A stretch of 5,775 nucleotides of DNA from an uncultured Clostridia bacterium (GCA_946614685.1 CAMOHF010000085.1:1-5775); one strand, 5' to 3'. Shown: positions 1 through 5,604, counted from the first letter of the stretch. Notes: generated from the letters alone by a model not told the origin. Numbers and translations: made by a program.

Positions 1-349
1 AGCTCGAAAAAACCTCGCTAAGCGCCGGCGTGCTCACGTTGTCCTTGCAATGCAGCCTACATACGCATCGGTGCCCGGCAGTGTTACAAGCGATAACCTT
101 GGCCGGAGCGCCGCCGGGAAACGTGATCGAGCACCCGAAAACCCGAAAACCTAGCGACATCTGCCATATGCTTGTTGAACGGGGTCGCCGAACACGCCGG
201 CACTTAGCGAGCGTACTTTGCGAGCTTAGTACCGTTGCGTGTGAGATCGAAGCGAAAGCGTCCCCTGAGACAAGCGTATGACAGGTGAGCGTCGAGTGAT
301 TAGCCCGGGAGCGACGCCAGAAAACTTCGCATGGCATCCGTGTGAGTCT
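1..349. repeat. G+C-rich non-coding region with nested inverted repeats, possible dispersed or structured element
   Basis: No convincing gene lies here. The stretch is richer in G+C than the A+T-rich promoter region after it. An 18-nt segment at 14-31 reappears inverted at 194-211 with 17 of 18 bases matching, and the flanking AGCTCG (1-6) pairs with CGAGCT (221-226). Within this fold-back are CACGTT (35-40) with AACGTG (120-125), GTGCT (30-34) with AGCAC (130-134), CCCGGC (74-79) with GCCGGG (113-118), and GCGAC (154-158) with GTCGC (184-188). These could form a branched structure closed by the outer arms. An 8-nt tandem repeat (CCGAAAAC) sits near 135-150. Open frames exist on both strands (plus strand to 281; minus strand from an ATG at 337 leftward off the edge), but none has a ribosome site or a recognisable protein. 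The left boundary is outside the window. The repeat arms are seen; the idea of a dispersed element is inference. Confidence 0.4.
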
Positions 350-411
350 AACGAATCGTTTTCGATAACGAATCTCAATAATTACGCACAAATCTTATTG
401 CTTTTGCGCGT
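350..411 (+). promoter_or_regulatory. Possible operator region upstream of pckA: direct repeats and a dyad over the -35
   Basis: The octamer AACGAATC occurs twice in the same orientation at 350-357 and 367-374, a 17-bp period, ending about 24 bp upstream of the -35 hexamer. A separate imperfect dyad, ACGCACAAA (384-392) and TTTGCGCGT (403-411), matches at 8 of 9 positions and straddles the -35. The first arrangement would suit an activator and the second a repressor. No known catabolite-control (cre) or CRP consensus is seen. The repeats are visible; a regulatory role is inferred. Confidence 0.3.
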
Positions 412-426
412 CCTTATTGGTATAAT
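398..426 (+). promoter_or_regulatory. pckA promoter (extended -10)
   Basis: TTGCTT at 398-403, a 17-bp spacer, and a perfect TATAAT at 421-426 preceded by TGG, which gives the extended TGn motif. Transcription should start near 432-434, leaving a leader of about 55 nt before the pckA ATG. The G+C-rich stretch to the left gives way to A+T-rich DNA just upstream. Confidence 0.75.
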
Positions 427-435
427 CGGTTTGTC

Positions 436-461
436 TGCGGGTTTGACTATGCAAACCCGTA
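436..461 (+). promoter_or_regulatory. 5'-leader hairpin of pckA mRNA
   Basis: CGGGTTTG (438-445) and CAAACCCG (452-459) are perfectly complementary around a 6-nt loop. A G-U and a U-A pair (436-437 with 460-461) extend the stem to 10 bp. It begins within a few bases of the predicted transcript 5' end and has no T-tract after it, so it is not an intrinsic terminator. 5'-terminal stems of this kind commonly protect mRNAs from end-dependent decay. The same DNA could instead be a downstream operator. Confidence 0.5.
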
Positions 462-486
462 ATCTAAAAGAAAAGAGGTATTTTAA

Positions 487-2100
487 ATGGCAGCGATTGA
501 TTTAAGCAAGTACGGCATCAACGGCGCAACCGAGATCGTCTACAACCCCTCTTACGAGGTTCTCTTCGCAGAGGAAACCAAGGAAGGTCTTGAGGGATTT
601 GACGTAGGTCAGGTGACAGAGCTTGACGCAGTGAACGTTATGACAGGTATCTATACCGGACGTTCTCCCAAAGATAAGTACATTGTTATGGACGAGAACT
701 CCAAGGACACCGTATGGTGGACAACCGAGGAGTACAAGAACGATAACCACGCTATGTCCGAGGAGACATGGAAGGCAGTGAAGGAGCTCGCTATCGCAGA
801 GCTTTCCAACAAGCGCCTTTTCGTAGTTGATGCATTCTGTGGTGCCAACAAGGATTCCCGTATGGCAGTACGTTTCATCATGGAAGTAGCTTGGCAGGCA
901 CATTTCGTTAAGAATATGTTCATCCAGCCTACCGAGGAGGAGCTCGCAAACTTCGAGCCCAACTTCGTAATCTACAATGCTTCCAAGGCGAAGGTAGACA
1001 ACTTCAAGGAGCTCGGTATCAACTCCGAGACCTGTGTGGCATTCAACATCACAAGCCGCGAGCAGGTAATCCTTAACACATGGTACGGCGGTGAGATGAA
1101 GAAGGGTATGTTCTCCATGATGAACTACTATCTCCCTCTTCAGGGCATGGCTTCCATGCACTGCTCCGCAAATACCGATATGGAAGGTAAGAACACAGCA
1201 ATCTTCTTCGGTCTTTCCGGTACAGGTAAGACCACACTTTCCACCGATCCCAAGCGTCTTCTTATCGGTGACGACGAGCACGGCTGGGATGACAACGGTG
1301 TCTTCAACTTCGAGGGTGGTTGCTACGCCAAGGTTATCGACCTCGATAAGGAGTCTGAGCCCGACATCTACAATGCGATCCGTCGTAACGCGCTTCTCGA
1401 GAACGTTACCGTAGCTGCAGACGGCAAGATCGATTTCCATGACAAGAGCGTAACCGAGAATACACGTGTATCTTACCCGATCGATCACATCGACAATATC
1501 GCTCAGAAGGTGAACAAGATTTCCGCAGGTCCCGATGCCGAGAACGTAATCTTCCTTTCCGCTGATGCGTTCGGCGTACTTCCTCCGGTATCTATCCTGA
1601 CACCCGAGCAGACCAAGTACTACTTCCTGTCCGGTTTCACAGCAAAGCTTGCAGGTACAGAGAGAGGCATCACTGAGCCCACTCCTACCTTCTCCGCTTG
1701 CTTCGGTCAGGCATTCCTTGAGCTTCATCCTACAAAGTACGCAGAGGAGCTCGTTAAGAAGATGGAGAAGAGCGGCGCTAAGGCTTACCTTGTAAATACC
1801 GGTTGGAACGGTACAGGCAAGCGTATCACCATCAAGGATACCAGAGGTATCATCGATGCCATCTTAAACGGCGACATCAAGAACGCTCCTACCAAGACCA
1901 TCCCTTACTTCAACTTCGAAGTTCCGACCGAGCTTCCCGGCGTTGACACCGGCATCCTCGATCCCAGAGATACTTACGCTGATGCTTCCGAGTGGGAGAC
2001 CAAGGCTAAGGATCTTGCTGAGAGATTCATCAAGAACTTCAAGAAGTATGAGACCAACGAGGCAGGTAAGGCACTCGTTTCCGCAGGTCCTCAGCTGTAA
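487..2100 (+). CDS. pckA: Phosphoenolpyruvate carboxykinase (ATP)
   Basis: Cytosolic enzyme converting oxaloacetate plus ATP to PEP, CO2 and ADP. It acts in gluconeogenesis, or in reverse as a CO2-fixing, ATP-yielding step toward succinate in many anaerobes. The protein is 537 residues, close to the 540 of the E. coli enzyme, and looks intact. Family motifs are present: TGRSPKDKY (57-65) with the substrate-binding Arg59; [10 protein letters not shown] (200-209) with the Mn-site lysine; SMHCSAN (223-229) with the metal-ligand His225; the P-loop GLSGTGKTT (242-250); the metal-binding acidic motif GDDEHGW (261-267); and ENTR (324-327) with the catalytic-site arginine. This is the ATP class, not the unrelated-length GTP class. 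The start is set by GAGG at 475-478, eight bases before ATG, and an N-terminus of the usual family length. The gene stands alone between its own promoter and terminator. Direction of flux in vivo cannot be read from sequence. Confidence 0.98.
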   Translation: MAAIDLSKYGINGATEIVYNPSYEVLFAEETKEGLEGFDVGQVTELDAVNVMTGIYTGRSPKDKYIVMDENSKDTVWWTTEEYKNDNHAMSEETWKAVKELAIAELSNKRLFVVDAFCGANKDSRMAVRFIMEVAWQAHFVKNMFIQPTEEELANFEPNFVIYNASKAKVDNFKELGINSETCVAFNITSREQVILNTWYGGEMKKGMFSMMNYYLPLQGMASMHCSANTDMEGKNTAIFFGLSGTGKTTLSTDPKRLLIGDDEHGWDDNGVFNFEGGCYAKVIDLDKESEPDIYNAIRRNALLENVTVAADGKIDFHDKSVTENTRVSYPIDHIDNIAQKVNKISAGPDAENVIFLSADAFGVLPPVSILTPEQTKYYFLSGFTAKLAGTERGITEPTPTFSACFGQAFLELHPTKYAEELVKKMEKSGAKAYLVNTGWNGTGKRITIKDTRGIIDAILNGDIKNAPTKTIPYFNFEVPTELPGVDTGILDPRDTYADASEWETKAKDLAERFIKNFKKYETNEAGKALVSAGPQL

Positions 2101-2136
2101 GAAGCAGATTGCGAAAGCATAGAATCTAAGCATAAG

Positions 2137-2170
2137 CCCTCGGGTCATAAGACCCGGGGGTTTATTTTTT
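2137..2170 (+). terminator. Intrinsic terminator of pckA
   Basis: A 10-bp stem (2137-2146 with 2151-2160, one T-G wobble) closes an ATAA loop and is followed directly by TTTATTTTTT. The stem can extend by two or three A/G-T pairs into the T-tract. It lies 36 bp after the pckA stop codon and isolates pckA from the next operon. Confidence 0.95.
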
Positions 2171-2190
2171 GCATTTTTTGAAAATGGGTG

Positions 2191-2219
2191 TTGACAGAAG
2201 TGTACTACTGTGCTATTGT
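2191..2219 (+). promoter_or_regulatory. Promoter of the GntR/ABC operon
   Basis: A perfect TTGACA at 2191-2196, a 17-bp spacer and TATTGT at 2214-2219. The predicted start near 2226 gives a leader of about 66 nt. The spacer, the -10 and the start site are all inside the dyad at 2201-2244, so a protein bound there would block RNA polymerase. Confidence 0.8.
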
Positions 2220-2244
2220 ACTATACAAGTAATACAGTAATACA
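2201..2244. promoter_or_regulatory. Large imperfect palindrome, probable GntR operator
   Basis: The left arm 2201-2220 and right arm 2224-2244 match at 17 of 20 positions when one is inverted, allowing a single-base bulge, around a CTA centre. Each arm is itself built of 8-bp units. On the left are TGTACTAC, TGTGCTAT and TGTACTAT (2201-2224). On the right is GTAATACA twice in tandem (2229-2244), which is TGTATTAC on the other strand. It covers the promoter spacer, -10 and start site. YtrA-type regulators typically bind inverted repeats in their own promoter, so the product of the next gene is the likely ligand. Confidence 0.65.
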
Positions 2245-2279
2245 CCGAAGCACATGGAAGGCTGAGGTCACGGAAGCAG

Positions 2280-2292
2280 GGAGGTGAGTATT
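2280..2292 (+). promoter_or_regulatory. Ribosome binding site that sets the GntR gene start
   Basis: GGAGG at 2280-2284 lies 8 bases before ATG at 2293. An in-frame GTG at 2284 overlaps this motif and therefore cannot use it, so the ATG is preferred. Confidence 0.8.
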
Positions 2293-2691
2293 ATGGCATG
2301 GAAGTTTCACCAGGAAGCACCCATATATTTACAGATCATGGAAGAGATCAAGCGATACGTCGCACAGGGATATTGGAAACCCGGCGATCGCGTACCTTCG
2401 GTCAGGGAGCTGGCCATCGAGGTTGGCGTGAATCCCAACACGATGCAGAAGGCGCTGTCGGAACTTGAAAGGGAGGGCATCCTCGTGTCCGAGCGGACTA
2501 GCGGCAGATTCGTCGCCTATCCGAGCGAGGAGCGAGAGGATCTTCGAAGTACACTTTCAAACAAATTTGTGGAATCATTTGTGACAAATATGCGAAGCCT
2601 CGGTTACGATGATCGGGAGATTCAAAATCTGCTTGCCGGATACCTCGGCGCGGGAGAGAACGCTTCGCATGAACAGCAGATGGTAATATAG
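2293..2691 (+). CDS. GntR family transcriptional regulator, YtrA-like
   Basis: Cytosolic DNA-binding regulator of 132 residues. The N-terminal winged helix-turn-helix typical of GntR spans about residues 9-76: APIYLQI (9-15), the GYWKPGDRVPSVRELA stretch (26-41), the recognition-helix region VGVNPNTMQKAL (44-55), and the wing ERTSGRFV (67-74). Only about 58 residues follow, too few for the large effector domains of FadR, HutC or MocR types. That short helical tail is the hallmark of the YtrA subfamily, whose genes usually precede ABC transporter genes, as here. It is probably a dimeric autorepressor acting on the palindrome at 2201-2244. The inducer is unknown; characterised relatives respond to cell-envelope-active antibiotics or related stress, but nothing in this sequence identifies a ligand. 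First gene of the operon, 41 bp before the ABC ATPase gene. Confidence 0.93.
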   Translation: MAWKFHQEAPIYLQIMEEIKRYVAQGYWKPGDRVPSVRELAIEVGVNPNTMQKALSELEREGILVSERTSGRFVAYPSEEREDLRSTLSNKFVESFVTNMRSLGYDDREIQNLLAGYLGAGENASHEQQMVI

Positions 2692-2719
2692 CGAAACCGT
2701 AAGGTTTCGGCTTTATAAT
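2692..2719 (+). terminator. Intergenic GUAA-loop hairpin, possible attenuator or mRNA-stability element
   Basis: CGAAACC (2692-2698) and GGTTTCG (2703-2709) form a perfect 7-bp stem closed by GTAA, a GNRA-type tetraloop, beginning right at the regulator stop codon. It is followed by GCTTTATAAT, only a weak U-tract, so full termination is unlikely. It could reduce or protect downstream transcript and so set the ratio of regulator to transporter. The hairpin is seen; the role is inferred. Confidence 0.4.
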
Positions 2720-2732
2720 AGGAGGAAAAGAT

Positions 2733-3710
2733 ATGGATCAGAATCAAGGAAACATGCAGATGCAACCGCAGATGCAGCCGATGCAGCAGCCGATAGGACA
2801 ACCGATGCAGCAGCCGACAGGACAACCGATGCAGCAGCCGACAGGACAACCGATGCAGCAGCCGGCAGGACAGCCGATGCAGCAGGTACAGCAGCCGATG
2901 CAGCAGGGCTTTACACCGTCCTATGTACAGGTGCCTTATCAGCCCGAGGCGATGGTAACGACCGACTATGCATCCTTAAAGCCCCAGTTTCAGAATGTGG
3001 TCTCGGGGAATGTTGTTGAGATCGCACATGTGAAGAAGGGCTACGGCAAGACCAAGAGAGTGTTTGAGGACCTGAATCTTCAGATCCCCGCAGGCAAGAT
3101 CGTCGGTCTTCTCGGGCCGAACGGAAGCGGCAAGACCACAATGATCAAGATGCTTTCCGGACTGCTTGCCCCGGAGGCCGGAGATATCACCATCGCAGGA
3201 CTTCCTGTGGGACATCAGTCCAAGGGCGTGGTAGCCTACCTTCCCGAGCGTACCTACTTCAACGAGGGACTCAAGGTGAAGGAGATCGTCGGAATCTTCC
3301 GTGATTTCTATCAGGATTTCGATGAGCCGAAGGCTTATCAGATGATGAACCAGTTAAACATTGACCCGAACATTCAGTTAAAGAAGCTTTCCAAGGGTAA
3401 CAAGGAGAAGGTTCAGCTGATCATGGTCATGAGCCGTCACGCAAAGCTTTATCTTTTAGACGAGCCCATCGCCGGCGTTGACCCCGCAGCCAGAGACTTC
3501 ATCCTTCGCACCATTTTAAAGAACTACGATGCGAACGGCACCATCCTGATCTCGACACATTTGATCCAGGATGTGGAAGCAATCTTAGATGATGTCATCA
3601 TGATCCGCGAAGGCCAGATCGTTGTACATCAGGATGCGGACTCCCTTCGCGCGCAGCAGGGCAAGTCCATTGACGAGATCTTCAGGGAGGTGTTCAGATA
3701 TGTTGGGTAA
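2733..3710 (+). CDS. ABC transporter ATP-binding protein with Gln/Met/Pro-repeat N-terminal extension
   Basis: The nucleotide-binding subunit of an ABC transporter, 325 residues. AGGAGG at 2720-2725, seven bases before the ATG, fixes the start. Residues 1-90 are atypical: Gln, Met and Pro dominate and repeats of PMQQP(T/I/A)GQ run from 16 to about 58, followed by a Tyr/Pro linker. The ATPase domain starts near residue 94: Walker A GPNGSGKT (128-135); a Q-loop region reading YLPE (169-172) where the usual glutamine is not evident; signature LSKGNKEKV (219-227), degenerate relative to LSGGQ as in YtrB-like ATPases; Walker B LYLLDEP (239-245) with Glu244; D-loop GVDPAAR (248-254); and switch His276 in STH. 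Catalytic residues are present, so it should hydrolyse ATP. The extension is predicted disordered and has no signal-peptide character. It overlaps the next gene by 11 bp. Substrate unknown; antibiotic or peptide export, or envelope stress defence, is a guess from related operons. Confidence 0.93.
   Translation: MDQNQGNMQMQPQMQPMQQPIGQPMQQPTGQPMQQPTGQPMQQPAGQPMQQVQQPMQQGFTPSYVQVPYQPEAMVTTDYASLKPQFQNVVSGNVVEIAHVKKGYGKTKRVFEDLNLQIPAGKIVGLLGPNGSGKTTMIKMLSGLLAPEAGDITIAGLPVGHQSKGVVAYLPERTYFNEGLKVKEIVGIFRDFYQDFDEPKAYQMMNQLNIDPNIQLKKLSKGNKEKVQLIMVMSRHAKLYLLDEPIAGVDPAARDFILRTILKNYDANGTILISTHLIQDVEAILDDVIMIREGQIVVHQDADSLRAQQGKSIDEIFREVFRYVG
2778..2906 (+). repeat. In-frame 24-bp tandem repeat inside the ABC ATPase gene
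   Basis: Four full 24-bp units at 2778-2801, 2802-2825, 2826-2849 and 2850-2873 are followed by a 21-bp unit (2874-2894) and a partial copy (2895-2906). Units 2 and 3 are identical, unit 1 differs from them by one base, and unit 4 by two. Each unit starts CCGATGCAGCAG and encodes PMQQ plus PxGQ. Near identity at silent positions points to recent expansion by slippage or unequal recombination. Every unit is a multiple of three, so copy number can change without a frameshift. Confidence 0.95.
3685..3699 (+). promoter_or_regulatory. Ribosome binding site that sets the permease start
   Basis: GGGAGG at 3685-3690 is nine bases before ATG at 3700, inside the end of the ABC ATPase gene. The reading frame is open further upstream to 3622, but those 26 extra codons (Arg/Ser-rich when translated) merely overlap the ATPase gene and lack a ribosome site. 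Confidence 0.8.
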
Positions 3711-4503
3711 ATTGATCAAATACGAATTCATAAACAGATGGAAGGCTATGATCTCCGTCTTTGCGGGACTGATCGGCGGAAGTCTTGTGGTAGCACTTTT
3801 GAGAGTTATCAGAGAATCTGCGGGTTCAAGCTTTATGAACGGACTGTTTGGCCTGGTTTCGGCGCTTTATGTGGTCGGCATGCTTCTCGGTCTCGGTTCC
3901 ATCTTCATCCTGCCGCTCTACGACTTCAGACAGAGATTCTTCAAGGATCAGGGCTACCTGACACATACCCTTCCCGTGAAGACCGGCACACTCCTTGTAT
4001 CAAGAATCGCATGTGACCTGTCCATGCTTGTGGGTATGATCATCGTATTCCCTCTTTCCCTCTGTATCGCAGTCGGAAACTTTGATGTATTCCGCGCATT
4101 GGCCGATATGGTGAATACGATTCTTAAGATGATCGGTATTCATGCGGCTTTCGGACTGACGGTTGGCCTCTTCTGCGGGCTCATTCTGATCGAGTATCTG
4201 TTCAATACCTGGTGCTTCAACTGTGCGTACACCTTAGGACACTGCCTCTTTGAGAAGGGCAAGAAGATCATGTCCGTTTTGTTCTATATAGCGATCGTGT
4301 TTATCACCGGTAACATTGCAACCCTGATCGCCAACGGTTTCAAGGACCGCATTGAAAGCTACGATTATGTGAGTGATATCGCAAAGGATGTGGCTTTTGT
4401 CAATCTGATCCTCACGGTTATGATCGTTCTGATGGCAGTGTTTGTGGTCGGTCTGATGGCGATCACCAACAGAGTCTTTAAGAAACGTCTGAATCTTGAA
4501 TAA
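3700..4503 (+). CDS. ABC transporter membrane protein (six predicted helices)
   Basis: Integral membrane protein of 267 residues, probably the transmembrane partner of the preceding ATPase. Hydrophobic segments lie near residues 17-36, 49-73, 105-126, 142-168, 190-213 and 232-256, about six helices with both ends in the cytoplasm and a basic C-terminus (KKRLNLE). There is no cleavable signal peptide; the N-terminus MLGKLIKYEF resembles the short amphipathic lead of other clostridial ABC-2-like permeases. A polar loop after helix 2, FRQRFFKDQGYLTHTLPVK (76-94), matches a stretch I recall as conserved in this uncharacterised clostridial permease group. The start overlaps the ATPase gene by 11 bp, so the two are probably translationally coupled. 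With a single permease gene in the operon, a homodimer with two ATPases is the simplest assembly. Substrate and direction of transport are not evident. Confidence 0.88.
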   Translation: MLGKLIKYEFINRWKAMISVFAGLIGGSLVVALLRVIRESAGSSFMNGLFGLVSALYVVGMLLGLGSIFILPLYDFRQRFFKDQGYLTHTLPVKTGTLLVSRIACDLSMLVGMIIVFPLSLCIAVGNFDVFRALADMVNTILKMIGIHAAFGLTVGLFCGLILIEYLFNTWCFNCAYTLGHCLFEKGKKIMSVLFYIAIVFITGNIATLIANGFKDRIESYDYVSDIAKDVAFVNLILTVMIVLMAVFVVGLMAITNRVFKKRLNLE

Positions 4504-4515
4504 GAGATGTGCCTG

Positions 4516-5064
4516 CTAGGCTAAGCGCAGGCGATAGCGAAAGAGATCCACATCTTTTCCTAATATGTTGGCACTCTTGGGTTCGAAGGCTACTTCCGAG
4601 AACCCGAGTTTGCCGGCAACATGTAAGGAAGGGATATTATCCGGATGAATCCTGGCATCGATCCTTCGAAAGATGTAGCAGGATGTCAGAACATCGATGG
4701 CGGCAGCGCAGGCTTCGTAAGCGATGCCCTGTCCCGTATAGTTGTGATCGACTTTGTAGCCGATCTCCGCATAGGGCTCGCCATCATTGTGAAAATAGAA
4801 ATTGACGGCGCCGATCACCGGTTCCGTCTCATCAGCGGGAAAGATATAGTAGCGCAGAAACTGACCGCGCTGATACATCGAGTACTCCCGCGCCAGCATC
4901 GACCGGTGGAATTCCGGCGTATAAAAATCCTGAGGCCGTGTCGGCTCAAACGCTTCGAAGCTTCTTCGATTGCGGTTGTAGAGAGCCAGCACGTCCTCTT
5001 TTTTTTCTTCGGTTAAGACTTGTAAGGTCAGTCGTTTGGTATGCGTGATCTCCGGTGCAAGCAT
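4516..5064 (-). CDS. GNAT family N-acetyltransferase (RimJ/RimL-like)
   Basis: Cytosolic acetyl-CoA-dependent acetyltransferase, 182 residues, the normal length for the RimJ/RimL (Acetyltransf_3) branch. TKRLTLQVL (9-17) is the typical first strand. VIGAVNFYF (83-91) and AEIGYKVDHNYTGQGIAYEA (99-118) carry the core strands and the pyrophosphate-binding loop. That loop is a variant: YTGQGIA (109-115) rather than the usual Q/RxxGxG/A. The C-terminal part has the expected NIPSLHVAGKLGFSEVA (143-159). Substrate cannot be inferred; family members modify ribosomal protein N-termini, aminoglycosides, amino acids and other amines. The start has AGGAGG (5077-5072) seven bases upstream. The ATG overlaps the tadA stop by one base (TGATG), so it is probably co-transcribed and translationally coupled with tadA, which is context but not proof of a translation-related role. 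It converges on the ABC operon with 12 bp between stops. Confidence 0.92.
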   Translation of the reverse strand: MLAPEITHTKRLTLQVLTEEKKEDVLALYNRNRRSFEAFEPTRPQDFYTPEFHRSMLAREYSMYQRGQFLRYYIFPADETEPVIGAVNFYFHNDGEPYAEIGYKVDHNYTGQGIAYEACAAAIDVLTSCYIFRRIDARIHPDNIPSLHVAGKLGFSEVAFEPKSANILGKDVDLFRYRLRLA

Positions 5065-5537
5065 CAGAGTTCCTCCTTCCTGCGCACGCGCAGGTTTTTA
5101 AAAAATGTGGTAAGCAGCTCGGAGCATTCGGTCTCCATGACACCGCGGGTTACATCCACCTGGTGGTTGAAGGCCTTCATGTCAAGCAGATTGATGATGG
5201 ATCCGGCACAGCCAGCCTTCGGGTTCATGCAGCCGATATAAAGACGCGGGATCCGCGCCTGCAGGATGGCGCCCGCACACATCTGGCAGGGCTCCAGGGT
5301 CACGTACATGGTGGTATCCTCGAGCCTCCAGTCACCGATCACCTTCGAGGCCTTGCGGATCGCAATGATCTCGGCGTGCGCCAGGGTTGTCTTGTCCCGG
5401 TTTCGGCGGTTGTAGCCACGCGCAATGATCCGTCCCTCGTACACGATGACGCACCCGATGGGGACGTCGCCCAAGTCCGACGCCTTCTTCGCAAGGCGGT
5501 AGGCTTCGCGCATGTAACGCAGGTCGTCGGCGCTCAC
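5064..5537 (-). CDS. tadA: tRNA(adenine34) deaminase
   Basis: Zinc-dependent deaminase converting wobble adenosine 34 of tRNA-Arg(ACG) to inosine, so that one tRNA reads several arginine codons; usually essential. With the GTG start chosen here the protein is 157 residues. The zinc site is complete: HAE (54-56; His ligand and catalytic Glu) and PCQMC (83-87; two Cys ligands), at almost the same positions as in E. coli (57-59, 87-90). LYIGCMNPKAGCAGS (99-113) and FNHQVDVT (124-131, approximate) are also typical of TadA. The GTG at 5537 has GAGGTG at 5549-5544, six bases upstream. The frame opens further to an ATG at 5597, adding 20 Ala/Glu-rich residues. That ATG has no ribosome site and falls at the predicted transcription start, so it would need leaderless translation. 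First gene of a leftward pair with the acetyltransferase, divergent from the SRP RNA gene. Confidence 0.93.
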   Translation of the reverse strand: MSADDLRYMREAYRLAKKASDLGDVPIGCVIVYEGRIIARGYNRRNRDKTTLAHAEIIAIRKASKVIGDWRLEDTTMYVTLEPCQMCAGAILQARIPRLYIGCMNPKAGCAGSIINLLDMKAFNHQVDVTRGVMETECSELLTTFFKNLRVRRKEEL

Positions 5538-5549
5538 CGCCGGCACCTC
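5538..5549 (-). promoter_or_regulatory. Ribosome binding site favouring the GTG start of tadA
   Basis: GAGGTG (5549-5544 on the minus strand) is six bases before GTG at 5537. The alternative ATG at 5597 has nothing comparable. Alignment of the zinc ligands with known TadA proteins also fits the shorter form. Confidence 0.55.
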
Positions 5550-5604
5550 GGCCTCAGCTGTAGCTGCATTTTGTTGTAAGGTTTCGTCGTTCTTCATACG
5601 AATT

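Noticed and set aside
30..281. Plus-strand open frame of 83 codons (GTG start), open back to the left edge
   Set aside because: No ribosome site, odd Cys/His/Arg-rich composition, and it runs through the inverted-repeat element; no protein family recognised. A tail of a gene to the left cannot be fully excluded.
2..337. Minus-strand frame open from an ATG at 337 off the left edge (about 112 codons)
   Set aside because: Ser/Cys/Arg-rich product without recognisable domains, no ribosome site, and it crosses the same inverted repeats. Absence of stops can be chance in G+C-rich repeat DNA.
237..346. TGTGAG motifs upstream of pckA as CRP-type sites
   Set aside because: Only half-sites are present, without the inverted partner at the required spacing.
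278..505. Plus-strand 75-codon frame across the pckA promoter and start
   Set aside because: It covers the promoter, leader hairpin and ribosome site of pckA and overlaps its coding start; no independent coding signal.
502..1728. Long 408-codon open frame on the minus strand, antisense to pckA
   Set aside because: It mirrors the codon bias of pckA, has no ribosome site or recognisable protein features, is very Cys/Leu/Val-rich, and lies entirely within an unmistakable pckA gene.
2254..2265. Mini-frame ATG-GAA-GGC-TGA in the leader of the GntR operon
   Set aside because: Three codons with no ribosome site; no sign of a leader-peptide attenuator around it.
2714..2719. Perfect TATAAT just before the ABC ATPase gene as an internal promoter
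   Set aside because: No -35 or extended -10 at the right distance, and the transcript would start after the ribosome site. It is better read as the tail of the intergenic hairpin.
2622..2849. Minus-strand frame with Leu/Arg/His repeats
   Set aside because: It is the complementary strand of the 24-bp coding repeat; the repeat pattern alone explains it.
4511..4532. GCCTGC/GCAGGC hairpin as a bidirectional terminator
   Set aside because: Only 6 bp, a 10-nt loop and no T-tract on either strand, so it does not meet the pattern of an intrinsic terminator.
5055..5579. Plus-strand 174-codon frame opposite tadA
   Set aside because: Antisense shadow; the minus strand encodes a clear TadA with all zinc-site residues.
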